The notes beneath the pieces were generated by a model. That model ran no database searches and was not told the DNA's origin. It worked only from the letters and a program-made list of their open reading frames with translations. DNA of 64,000 nt from Acholeplasmataceae bacterium. GTDB lineage: Bacteria > Bacillota_I > Bacilli_A > Acholeplasmatales > Acholeplasmataceae. Of this stretch, positions 35,862-44,327 are shown piece by piece. A program made the position numbers and the translations under genes. How positions within the stretch are numbered: the first letter of the stretch is position 1; every line of letters starts with the position of its first letter. The DNA is taken from positions 21,671-85,670 of the forward strand of contig RECG01000011.1 of NCBI GenBank assembly GCA_007692425.1. Reading direction: 5' to 3'.

Positions 35862-37401
35862 GGACTGGTAACCTCCCCTCGGGTTCGAGCTTTCCATCCA
35901 GATAATCCAACAATGCGGCGATGGCATTCGGCGTATGTTCATAGGTGCAGACGAAGTGCTCGATTTCCGGCACGAAAAAGAGATCATAAGGATTGCGCAT
36001 GGCAACAACATGCAGCTCGATGGGTAACTCCGTCAGTTGACGGATGAGTGTAAGCTGGGTCTTATAAACATTGGCATTGTATGAGCAGATGATGACCTGC
36101 GGATAATCCTTGGCAGCCGCGACAACGTTTTGGATTGCAGCGTCATCCGGTTCAAGCGACAACGGCATTGCTGCCAATCCGGAGAACCTTTTCCGGGCCA
36201 ATGCAATCAGATCAAAAGCAGGGTCTGATTCATCCGCGATACTGGTCGCGAGTGGTTTGATGACCACGAGCAATGTTTTGTCCATGGCTTTGAAACGGGA
36301 ACCCTTGACTTTCGTCAACGCTTGTCTGACGACCTTGGCGGCGACATCCCCATTGGCTTTGAAATCATCCTTGGCCATGTCGACATGCCATGTGATATCG
36401 GTTTTGTGTGCCAGTACCAAGGCGACGCGATCATTGATGATTGACATATCAAGCTCACCGTTTGAAACCGCCTCAAAAAGCCGTTTCACAGCACCTGTTT
36501 GATAGACTTCGTCATGACTCACACATAAGATGTTGGCACCGGCACGAACCGCCATGAGAGAGGCTTCAGGGGTAGAGTAGTGATTTCGAATGGCTTTCAT
36601 CTGCATGCAGTCGGTCGCAATCAAACCCTTGAATCCGAAGCGGCCACGCAAGAGTTCAGTCAGATGTGCATGCGACAGGGTCGCCGGAAATTCAGGGTCG
36701 ATCGCTGGAAAGACAATATGCGATGACATGATCGCTTTGATGCCACGGTCGATGGCGAACTTGAAAGGTTTGAACTCAACCGACTCAAGCCTTTTTAAAT
36801 CATGTGTCACCGTCGGCAACGCCAGGTGTGAATCAAGATGGGTGTCGCCATGACCGGGAAAATGTTTACCGGTGGCAATCACATGTTCTTGAAGCCCGCT
36901 GGCAAAAGCGGATCCGAAAGCTGCGACCTTGTCAGGATTGTCTGAGAAACTGCGCACACCAATGACCGGATTTGAAGGGTTGTTGTTGACGTCAAGAACC
37001 GGTGCGAAGTCCATGTTGATTCCAAACCAAGCCAGTTCGCGACCCATCCGTCTGCCCATGTCATAAGCGGTGTGCTCATCACCAGCTGCGGCCATGGTCA
37101 TGGCACCGGGAAAGTGGGTGCCATCTTTGCGGATCCGAATCACCATGCCGCCTTCCTGGTCGATGCTGATGAACAAAGGCACGCCGATCTGCTCAAGTGC
37201 CAATGCCTGTAAATCATCCACCAATTTTTTCAATTGCTGCTTGTCTTTGATGTTGCGGGCAAAAAGAATGACATTGCCGGCCTTGTGATCACAAATCATA
37301 CGCCTGGCATGATCATTGATCTCATATCCGTCAAAACCAAACATCAATAATTGTCCGACTTTTTCCTGTAACGTCAGTGATTCAAGTGGTTTGATTTTCA
37401 T
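35851..37401 (-). CDS. nagZ: Beta-N-acetylglucosaminidase NagZ (GH3), cytoplasmic form
   Basis: A 516-residue glycoside hydrolase family 3 enzyme that removes beta-linked GlcNAc from muropeptide glycans. The catalytic signature is KHFPGHGDTHLDSH (residues 179-192), with the His/Asp acid-base dyad; the nucleophile is Asp264 in ATDCMQMKAI. Residues about 370-516 are the extra C-terminal domain seen in Bacillus NagZ. ATG 37401 is chosen on homology (MKIKPLESLTLQEKVGQ) and AAGGAG 13 bases upstream. There is no signal peptide, unlike secreted Bacillus NagZ, so it should act inside the cell. It overlaps namZ by 20 bases and the kinase gene by 11. Confidence 0.93.
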   Translation of the reverse strand: MKIKPLESLTLQEKVGQLLMFGFDGYEINDHARRMICDHKAGNVILFARNIKDKQQLKKLVDDLQALALEQIGVPLFISIDQEGGMVIRIRKDGTHFPGAMTMAAAGDEHTAYDMGRRMGRELAWFGINMDFAPVLDVNNNPSNPVIGVRSFSDNPDKVAAFGSAFASGLQEHVIATGKHFPGHGDTHLDSHLALPTVTHDLKRLESVEFKPFKFAIDRGIKAIMSSHIVFPAIDPEFPATLSHAHLTELLRGRFGFKGLIATDCMQMKAIRNHYSTPEASLMAVRAGANILCVSHDEVYQTGAVKRLFEAVSNGELDMSIINDRVALVLAHKTDITWHVDMAKDDFKANGDVAAKVVRQALTKVKGSRFKAMDKTLLVVIKPLATSIADESDPAFDLIALARKRFSGLAAMPLSLEPDDAAIQNVVAAAKDYPQVIICSYNANVYKTQLTLIRQLTELPIELHVVAMRNPYDLFFVPEIEHFVCTYEHTPNAIAALLDYLDGKLEPEGRLPVHVT

Positions 37402-38533
37402 ATAAGTGGTAACGCTCCTTGAGCAGTGTGAAATCCTTGTCCTCGTGATGCATGCGATTGACAAGACGATGCAAGTCAAGCCTGGCAGTTCTCAGATCGT
37501 CATGACCGACCAACTTGTCGATCATGGGTTGTCCGCCTTCCTGCCAAGGTGGCAGAAAAGCAAAAGACTCAAATGTCCGGCGGATCACATCAATCAAGGT
37601 GAATCCGGTCAGGACCGGACGGAAAATCCGGTGATCAACCAGATGCAGTTCAACACCTTGACACCATTCGCCTTGATATTTGGAAGTGGTCGGGATAAAC
37701 GTGACCGGTCTGAACAACACACCTGGTAGCGCATGCTCGGCCAAGCCGTCAATGAGCTTGCGTCCATCCAGCCAGGGAGCGCCGATCAAGGCAAACGGTT
37801 TGGCCGTGCCCCGGCCCTCCGAGACATTCGTACCCTCAAAGAAGCAGGTGGCCAAATAGAGATAAGCGGTTTCCGTCGTGGGGATGTTCGGTGAGGGCAG
37901 TACCCATGGCAAGCCGGTTTCATCAAAAGACATCTGCCTTTGCCATCCTTGCATGCCGACCACATGGAGGTCGCAACCCACACCAAAATGATCATTAAAC
38001 AACAAAGCGAGTTCGCCAGTCGTCAAGCCATGGCGGACAGGAATCGGCCGACAGCCGACAAAGGATGAAAAAGTTTCTTTCAACAGACCACCTTCGACAG
38101 ACAGGCCATCAACCGGATTTGGCCGGTCGAACACCACGAAAGGGATGTCGTGGTCCTTGGCGGCCTGCATCGCTTCATTCATGGTCGAAATGTAGGTATA
38201 GAACCGGGCACCGACATCCTGGATGTCAAAACACAGCACATCGACTTTTTCCAACATGGCTTTTGTCGGTTTGCGGTTCTTACCATAAAGCGAATAGACC
38301 GGAAGTCCGGAAGCGGCATCCTTGCCATGATCGACGGCCATGCCATCGGGCACGGCACCATCAAGACCGTGCTCCGGTGAAAACAAGGTGGTCAGGTTGA
38401 CATGTGCCATCAACCGTGATGCGCTAGAACGCAACTTGCTGTCACGGCCGGTCGCATTCGTGATCAAGCCGACTTTCCGACCTTTGAAAAGATGAAGATG
38501 TTCGTCGATTCGTTCAATCCCTAGTTTGATCAT
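37382..38533 (-). CDS. namZ: Exo-beta-N-acetylmuramidase NamZ (DUF1343)
   Basis: A 383-residue enzyme of the DUF1343/NamZ family (GH171), which removes MurNAc from the non-reducing end of peptidoglycan glycans. Signatures are KVGLITNATGRD, TLFSPEHGLDG with the likely catalytic Glu54, YSLYGKNRKPT, DIQDVGARFYTYISTM and LPSPNIPT. ATG 38533 is preferred because GGAGG sits just upstream; the frame opens at TTG 38545. No signal peptide is present, whereas the Bacillus enzyme is exported, so this one should digest imported oligosaccharides. NamZ and NagZ acting in turn would degrade a peptide-free glycan chain from its end. It overlaps both neighbours by about 20 bases. Confidence 0.92.
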   Translation of the reverse strand: MIKLGIERIDEHLHLFKGRKVGLITNATGRDSKLRSSASRLMAHVNLTTLFSPEHGLDGAVPDGMAVDHGKDAASGLPVYSLYGKNRKPTKAMLEKVDVLCFDIQDVGARFYTYISTMNEAMQAAKDHDIPFVVFDRPNPVDGLSVEGGLLKETFSSFVGCRPIPVRHGLTTGELALLFNDHFGVGCDLHVVGMQGWQRQMSFDETGLPWVLPSPNIPTTETAYLYLATCFFEGTNVSEGRGTAKPFALIGAPWLDGRKLIDGLAEHALPGVLFRPVTFIPTTSKYQGEWCQGVELHLVDHRIFRPVLTGFTLIDVIRRTFESFAFLPPWQEGGQPMIDKLVGHDDLRTARLDLHRLVNRMHHEDKDFTLLKERYHLYENQTT

Positions 38534-39167
38534 CACGACCTCCAAGGTTTTCCAGATATAGCACGCTCTTCCTGGTGATCAACACATGCAGCAGCAAGGG
38601 TACCGAAATACCGGCGAAGACAGCGATGACCGCTGTCACCGGTAACAACATCATGACATAAGGCAGGGCATAAAGCGGAATAAGAAGCAGACTGACCGGC
38701 ATATGCTTGCCGGCAACGACCAATGACAGTTTGATGAACAAGGACCACTTCACATCAGGATAGACGCGTAACACGGCCATGCTGTGCAAGGCGACCACCG
38801 CGACCAGCAGCATCAATGCCATGGTCAGGTAATAACCCATCAGATAAAACGATCCAGCGCCTTCTTCAAGTAGTCGATTGTAATAAAGAATGTTATACAG
38901 GCAAAGCAACAAGATGACGGTTGACAACACGCCCAGCAACAGTTTTCTGACAGCGTGGTGTGTCAAATGATGCCAGAAGCCTTTGAAAACCCCTGGTTCA
39001 TCCTTGTTCACATAATCGGCAAACAATTGATAACCAGCGCTTAATGCCAGATACCATGTGACAACCGGCAAGGCCACGATGATGACCAGGATATTGATGA
39101 GCACGACCCTGATGACCCAGTCGGCGGCCGTATTCAGTTTGGCATATAACGGTTTTTCAACAGACAT
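38514..39167 (-). CDS. YesL/DUF624-family membrane protein
   Basis: A 217-residue protein with about five or six membrane helices, matching DUF624 (YesL) in length and layout (VIRVVLINILVIIVALPVVTWY, then FKGFWHHL, then LPVTAVIAVFAG near the end). Family members sit beside carbohydrate ABC transporter genes in Bacillota, and an accessory role in transport is suspected but not proven. Here it directly follows a MalG-type permease (15 bases) and overlaps namZ by 20 bases. Confidence 0.85.
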   Translation of the reverse strand: MSVEKPLYAKLNTAADWVIRVVLINILVIIVALPVVTWYLALSAGYQLFADYVNKDEPGVFKGFWHHLTHHAVRKLLLGVLSTVILLLCLYNILYYNRLLEEGAGSFYLMGYYLTMALMLLVAVVALHSMAVLRVYPDVKWSLFIKLSLVVAGKHMPVSLLLIPLYALPYVMMLLPVTAVIAVFAGISVPLLLHVLITRKSVLYLENLGGRDDQTRD

Positions 39168-39182
39168 CTTGAATCCTTTCCG

Positions 39183-40181
39183 TCAGCCGACGATACCGGT
39201 CCGCTCAATCGATTCGACAAACTGTTTCTGGACAAACAGGTACATGATGAGAAGTGGCAACATCATCAACAAGGCCGCAACATTGGAAATCAACGCCAAA
39301 AAGAGCGGATTCGCCCAGACATCCTGGCCGATCAGACGTAATCCTCCGGTATAGAACAAAGCGGCATACATGCCTTCGGCGGCGTTGATCAGACGCATCG
39401 TCAACAAGGGGAAGTCCGCCGTGCTGACTTCAAATATCTTGACATAATAAGCATCGTTCCACTGCCAGACGAATGAGAACAAGCCGACCGTGACCATCGC
39501 GCCGCGCGCGTTGGGCAACATGACGTTCCAGAATGTCCTGAACACGCTGGCGCCGTCGATCATCGCCGATTCCTCAAGTTCACGCGGCAGACCGCGGAAG
39601 AAACTTCTGAAAATGTAAATGAAAATGCCGGATCGGATGCCCATGCCCAGACCGCTCATCAAATAAATCGAACCTTCCCGGCCGATCAGTCGAAGATCGC
39701 GGAAATACAGGTACTGTGCCAAAGACAAGGCCTGCGGTGGAATGATGATGGTCAGGATGACCATGAAAAACAACAGGTCGCTGCCTTTGAAACGCAGGCG
39801 GCTGAAGGCATAGCCCGCCAAGGCCGTCGATGCCAGTTGTAACAACATCGACACGATGCTCAACTTGAAAGTGTTCACAAGCGCGTTACGGTAATCAAGT
39901 AACATCGCGGCAATCCTGATGTTCATCACGGACCAGTTTTGTGGAATCCAGATGACAGCGGGGTTGTTGACATCCTCGGGGGCGCGTAATGCCATCATGA
40001 TCTGCTGGATGGTCGGAAACAAAATGACGAAACAAAGGCCGAACAAGAACACATAACGGATCAATGATCCGAAAAATGCCTTTGCCTTGCGCTTGCGGAC
40101 ATTCATCAGATGCGGATGGGTCACCTTGCGGATCCAGGTCATCAAGGAGTCCCTGGCTTTGATGATCAGCTTAGTGTTCAT
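39183..40181 (-). CDS. Carbohydrate ABC permease, MalG type (second pair)
   Basis: A protein of about 332 residues with six predicted membrane helices. The EAA loop that contacts the ATPase is ELEESAMIDGASVFRTFWNVMLPNARG (about 200-226), typical of MalG-like sugar permeases of the CUT1 class. ATG 40181 is preferred over the longer frame (40217) because GGAGAG precedes it and the extension overlaps the upstream gene. It pairs with the permease at 40171, overlapping it by 11 bases. Neither an ATPase nor a third solute-binding gene is adjacent; a shared MsmK-like ATPase elsewhere is assumed. Confidence 0.92.
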   Translation of the reverse strand: MNTKLIIKARDSLMTWIRKVTHPHLMNVRKRKAKAFFGSLIRYVFLFGLCFVILFPTIQQIMMALRAPEDVNNPAVIWIPQNWSVMNIRIAAMLLDYRNALVNTFKLSIVSMLLQLASTALAGYAFSRLRFKGSDLLFFMVILTIIIPPQALSLAQYLYFRDLRLIGREGSIYLMSGLGMGIRSGIFIYIFRSFFRGLPRELEESAMIDGASVFRTFWNVMLPNARGAMVTVGLFSFVWQWNDAYYVKIFEVSTADFPLLTMRLINAAEGMYAALFYTGGLRLIGQDVWANPLFLALISNVAALLMMLPLLIMYLFVQKQFVESIERTGIVG

Positions 40182-41106
40182 AATGGGACTCTCCGATCTT
40201 GAAGATTTTGAAGACAATGCCCAGCAACAACAATATCAGTAACACGGTACCGACATAAATCCAGGCCATTGCTGAACTCAGACCCCAGTTTTGCCGGTTG
40301 AGCTCATGACTGACGATGCCGCTGACGGGGGACGTCAGGAACGTGTCGACCAACGCATAAATGGTCACGGTGATGATATGGGGCGAAACATTGGGCAGCG
40401 TGATCAGCCAAAACATCTCATAGCCGGTCGCGCCTTCGATCTTGGCTGCTTCATACAAGTGTCTGGGTATTGACTGGATGCTGGCCAAAAACAAGAGAAT
40501 CGGCACACCGGCCAACGCCAGAATGGCATAGATTCTTGCAATCAAACCGACCACGAAACCAATCAACCAAGGGACCATGCCGGTCTGAATCAGATAAAAT
40601 TCCAAATCGAAGATTTTACCGATGCCTTGTTCGGCCAGAAGCGCGGCAATCGCCTCGCCTCCGCCCAACGCGGTCGCCACGGCGGCCGAGTTCAGGATGA
40701 CCGGCACGAAGAAGATGGCACGTACGACCGCCCTGCCCTTGAACTCCATGTTCAACAGCACGGCGATGAACAGACTGAAAATCAACAGCACAGGCAGGTT
40801 GATCACGACATCAAAAGTCGTGTTGAGCAATTCCACGCGGAAACTGGTGTTGCGCATCACATGCGTGTTGATGGCGAACACATAGTTTTCGAAACCGACA
40901 AACTCCGTTTCAATGAAACCGATGCGTGGCGTCAATTTGAAGAAACTGTAACGAAAAGACTCGATCATCGGAATCAAGAACAACAACAACAATCCCATGA
41001 TCCAGGGCAGCAGGAAAATTGCGGCCCAAATCAATTTTTGTTTCTTATAACTGAGTTCGATTTTGGGAAGTTTCGGCAGTTTATCGAGCCAAACGGGTCG
41101 TTTCAT
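40171..41106 (-). CDS. Carbohydrate ABC permease, MalF type (second pair)
   Basis: A 311-residue inner-membrane protein with six predicted helices. The EAA loop is YEAAKIEGATGYEMFWLITLPNVSP (about 219-243). It forms the heterodimeric channel with the next gene. A charged N-terminal tail of about 25 residues precedes helix 1. It lies three bases after the DUF5696 gene, which takes the place where a solute-binding protein gene is usually found. Confidence 0.92.
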   Translation of the reverse strand: MKRPVWLDKLPKLPKIELSYKKQKLIWAAIFLLPWIMGLLLLFLIPMIESFRYSFFKLTPRIGFIETEFVGFENYVFAINTHVMRNTSFRVELLNTTFDVVINLPVLLIFSLFIAVLLNMEFKGRAVVRAIFFVPVILNSAAVATALGGGEAIAALLAEQGIGKIFDLEFYLIQTGMVPWLIGFVVGLIARIYAILALAGVPILLFLASIQSIPRHLYEAAKIEGATGYEMFWLITLPNVSPHIITVTIYALVDTFLTSPVSGIVSHELNRQNWGLSSAMAWIYVGTVLLILLLLGIVFKIFKIGESHYEH

Positions 41107-41109
41107 CGC

Positions 41110-43674
41110 TCACACCTCCCAAACCAGGTAATCCATCGCCCTGATCGTCCGGCCATCGACATCGACATCAGTCAAATTGTAGTTGATGACCAGGACCAGA
41201 CCATGCGAATAGGTCACCCTGTAGACATTCATGCGAACCCGTTCATGATGAATCAGATGGCCTTCGTGCAGACCAATCTCATCCATCTCGCGCACATGCG
41301 CGACCATCTGGTCGAACCAGTTCACATAGTGCGTGGACATGTAATAGTTATAATCGGTTTCCAACAAGACCCGTGAATCATGATAGGAAAGCGTGTATTT
41401 CAAGTTGGAGCCTGTTTCAAGCAATTTAAGGAATTTGTATTGGATGCTGCGGTCATGACTCATGTTGATGCTTTCCGAGAAGTAGTCGACCATGCCTGCC
41501 AACACCAGATGAAGCAACGGAATCTGGTCATCGATGATGGCATACAAGGTTGTTTCGGTCGGCAGGTCGATGATGACATCGGCATAAGGGATGGCAAAAC
41601 TGAGCGGATTGGCGATCATCATCCGGTAAGAACTTGATTCCAGGACGGCCTGTTGATATCGCAGGGCATCCTGTTTGTATAACGGATGTTGCCGGTCATA
41701 ATGTCCGCCCAGCATCGATCCCATCATCGTCATGGCGATATCGGGATGGTCGAAATCCCGGCTGAAGCGATCAAATATCGCCTCATAATAAAGGGGATTG
41801 ATCACATAATCATCACCTTGATGCGGATAAGGCGTCTCACTGTAGGGCAACCCGCTGGGGTAATGATAGGTGAAATGCATCGCATAGGCGCCCTTGACAC
41901 GAAGCGATGTGTAACGCATCCGGTCGAACATGCGGTGATAGTTGGAGGCCGTCAGGAAAGAAACCCGCGGATAGAGGTTCACGTCATGCGCCTCAAGGTG
42001 ATCGGCCAGACGTGCAAACCCTCTCGACCCGCCCAGCACCCGCTCGATATCGGCCCTGTCTTGGACCGAACTGCTTAAGCCACCGTTAAAGACGCCTGTG
42101 TATAGCACGTTTAAGCGGGTGATGTCCTCCTCCAACAACATGTCGATGATGGTCCTGGCCTCATCGAAACTGGTCAAGGAACGTGTCGTGGAATAGGGAA
42201 CACCCAGGAAAAAAGCCTTCCGGTCATACGCGCCGATAAACTCGGTTGTGAGTACCGTCGAACCTGTCGTATCGTGCGCCTCGAAACCATGCTGATCGAT
42301 TAAATGCTGACGAAAAGCCCTGGCAATGCCGACATAGTCGGCGTCATCGCCATCCAATAGATGATAGTGTACCGTGAAATCAGTCGCCACCCTTGTGCGT
42401 GTCCACAAATCAAGCCCGTAGCGATTGAACCCGCTGCCCAGGATGATGGATTCACTTTCACGCAGGTTAAAGGTGACATAAGCCTTATTGTAAGAATCAA
42501 TTCTTCCTGACACATCCGCATGAATGGTCGCCATCGCATCCCCTTCGGTGATGATGGCGGCATACGCCGCTCCCGGCTTGACCATGCCATAAAGCGGAAT
42601 GGTGATGTCTTGTTGCTGCTCCCGCATCCGGTAACGCATCAAGGCCAAATCCATCCCATACAGACGTTTGCGATAAGGATTCAAATAGTATTTGCCGTTA
42701 TTGAACTCAATGAGCGCACCCGCGCCGTCAGGCAGGACGATATAACCTTCGGTGGGATCGCCTGCAATCTCGGAAACAGCCGTTCCGAACAAGGGAAGCA
42801 GCGTGATGCTGGCAATCTTGACCTCTTCAGGTTCGACAATCGACTCTTGGATGATCGAGGTTTCAAGACCATGCTCGTGCAGGCGCACCTGGATGGCCAC
42901 CTCGAATGACACCTTCTCAAACATGTCGGTATAACCGAAACTGAAATTCTCTTCAATCGCCCGCTCACGCGTATAATCCATCTTTTCATAAAATATTTGG
43001 TAGAGGCGACGTTTCACAAGACGCGACATGTTTTCATATTGCACAATCTCGTAGGCGTCGAGTTCCTCGTCGTATCCGGTATAAGCAATCTGTTCCAAAA
43101 GCGCCCTGTCTTCCATGGCCTCCAAGACATCCTTGGGCAGATATTTCGGAAAGAACAAGTAGTCGATTTCGAGATCCTGGATCTTGTATAAGACCTGGAA
43201 ACCCATGTCGATGTCCTTGATCATGAAAGTCCGGATGCCTGCAGGGGCGAGAATCGATTCCGGATGATAAATGCTCAATGTGTAGTTGTTGATGGTCGAC
43301 AATGATCCGGCCCGGTTGAAATAGGTGAGCGCAAGCGTCGACTTCTGGTTGTTGAGCGCACTGACCGTGATTGGTTTGTCGGGGTCGGCTTCCCATGGGT
43401 CCGGCGTGGTCGGATTGGAGGCCCACACCGCACCATTGCGCTTGTCAACCACCCGGAAATAGGATGTCGTCTCATCAAGATACAACTCAAAACGATCGTT
43501 TTCCGCCATGAGGCGGTTGGTGTCTGTCAAGGTCTCGGCATCGACAAAGCCATCTCTTGAAAAGGGAATCAGATCAGATGTGAGCCTTGCAGAGGGACGC
43601 ATGTTGAAAAGCAAGACATAAAGGGTGAGGCCGACCAATAAGACGCCGATGACGGCAAGACGGAACCATTTCAT
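41110..43674 (-). CDS. DUF5696 membrane-anchored protein, possible glycosidase-like
   Basis: An 854-residue protein with an N-terminal membrane anchor (residues 4-24) and a large extracellular part matching DUF5696-type proteins found in carbohydrate ABC loci of Bacillota. Residues about 60-290 are beta-rich (LYLDETTSYFRVVDKRNGAVWASNP) and about 300-460 form a second beta-domain (GYIVLPDGAGALIEFNNGK). Residues about 500-760 have the look of a TIM-type barrel (FDEARTIIDMLLEEDITRLNVLYTGVFNGG, then VNLYPRVSFLTASNY), suggesting a glycosidase ancestry. No catalytic pair can be named. It lies between the Yip1 gene and the second permease pair, so handling of the imported glycan outside the membrane is a fair guess. 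Confidence 0.75.
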   Translation of the reverse strand: MKWFRLAVIGVLLVGLTLYVLLFNMRPSARLTSDLIPFSRDGFVDAETLTDTNRLMAENDRFELYLDETTSYFRVVDKRNGAVWASNPTTPDPWEADPDKPITVSALNNQKSTLALTYFNRAGSLSTINNYTLSIYHPESILAPAGIRTFMIKDIDMGFQVLYKIQDLEIDYLFFPKYLPKDVLEAMEDRALLEQIAYTGYDEELDAYEIVQYENMSRLVKRRLYQIFYEKMDYTRERAIEENFSFGYTDMFEKVSFEVAIQVRLHEHGLETSIIQESIVEPEEVKIASITLLPLFGTAVSEIAGDPTEGYIVLPDGAGALIEFNNGKYYLNPYRKRLYGMDLALMRYRMREQQQDITIPLYGMVKPGAAYAAIITEGDAMATIHADVSGRIDSYNKAYVTFNLRESESIILGSGFNRYGLDLWTRTRVATDFTVHYHLLDGDDADYVGIARAFRQHLIDQHGFEAHDTTGSTVLTTEFIGAYDRKAFFLGVPYSTTRSLTSFDEARTIIDMLLEEDITRLNVLYTGVFNGGLSSSVQDRADIERVLGGSRGFARLADHLEAHDVNLYPRVSFLTASNYHRMFDRMRYTSLRVKGAYAMHFTYHYPSGLPYSETPYPHQGDDYVINPLYYEAIFDRFSRDFDHPDIAMTMMGSMLGGHYDRQHPLYKQDALRYQQAVLESSSYRMMIANPLSFAIPYADVIIDLPTETTLYAIIDDQIPLLHLVLAGMVDYFSESINMSHDRSIQYKFLKLLETGSNLKYTLSYHDSRVLLETDYNYYMSTHYVNWFDQMVAHVREMDEIGLHEGHLIHHERVRMNVYRVTYSHGLVLVINYNLTDVDVDGRTIRAMDYLVWEV

Positions 43675-43685
43675 GACATCACCCC

Positions 43686-44327
43686 CTAAAACCGCAAGGA
43701 TAGCTCTTCATAGATCGACGCGATAAACGCGATAAACTGCTGGATCAGATCAAAGAAGAGCAACCCTAAAAACATCATCACACTCATGGCAACCACCGTC
43801 AGCACCAACCCCAGGATGCTTTTGAACAAGCCATACTCGTGAATGTTCAACAAACCCATGAAAAGCATCCAGGCGGCCGCAGCATAGGCAATGCCCATAA
43901 TCAATTGGTAAAGCGCCATTTCCTCGAGTGTCAGGAAATTCGACAACATGACAGCCGGAAAACCGATGACAATCAACGGAAACAAGGCGTAGCCGGTGAC
44001 CATCAGGATTTCCTTATAAGAACCTTTGCCTTCCATGAGCGTCGTCACAGACCAATTACCGACCGTAAACAAGCCGACCAACAGCACGACGGAAAAGATT
44101 TCCTGCAAACTGTTGAGCATCAACGGATTGTTCGGATTGATCAGGACGCCTTCGTATTGGAAAGCAAAAATCCGGAAGAACGCAAACAAGGCGATAAACA
44201 CCAACGCCACCGCCATACGGCCTTGTCGATAACGTTTGAACGCCTCAAAACCTTGAAAGGGATGAAACAACACATATTTCGGAAAACGGACATAATCCTG
44301 CCAAAACACCTTCAGTTTAGTCTTCAT
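43686..44327 (-). CDS. Yip1-family membrane protein
   Basis: A 213-residue protein with about five membrane helices arranged as in the Yip1 family (GNWSVTTLMEGKGSYKEILMVTGYALFPLIVIG is the characteristic centre). In Bacillota these proteins occur between NHL-repeat and DUF5696 genes in sugar-transport loci, as here; the molecular role is unknown. It overlaps the NHL/TPR gene end by 11 bases and precedes the DUF5696 gene by 11 bases, so the three products are probably made as a set. Confidence 0.8.
   Translation of the reverse strand: MKTKLKVFWQDYVRFPKYVLFHPFQGFEAFKRYRQGRMAVALVFIALFAFFRIFAFQYEGVLINPNNPLMLNSLQEIFSVVLLVGLFTVGNWSVTTLMEGKGSYKEILMVTGYALFPLIVIGFPAVMLSNFLTLEEMALYQLIMGIAYAAAAWMLFMGLLNIHEYGLFKSILGLVLTVVAMSVMMFLGLLFFDLIQQFIAFIASIYEELSLRF

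Noticed and set aside
35862..36011. Upstream extension of the amino-sugar kinase to 36011
   Set aside because: The added 50 residues lie inside nagZ, lack homology, and the ribosome site GGGAGG precedes the internal ATG at 35861.
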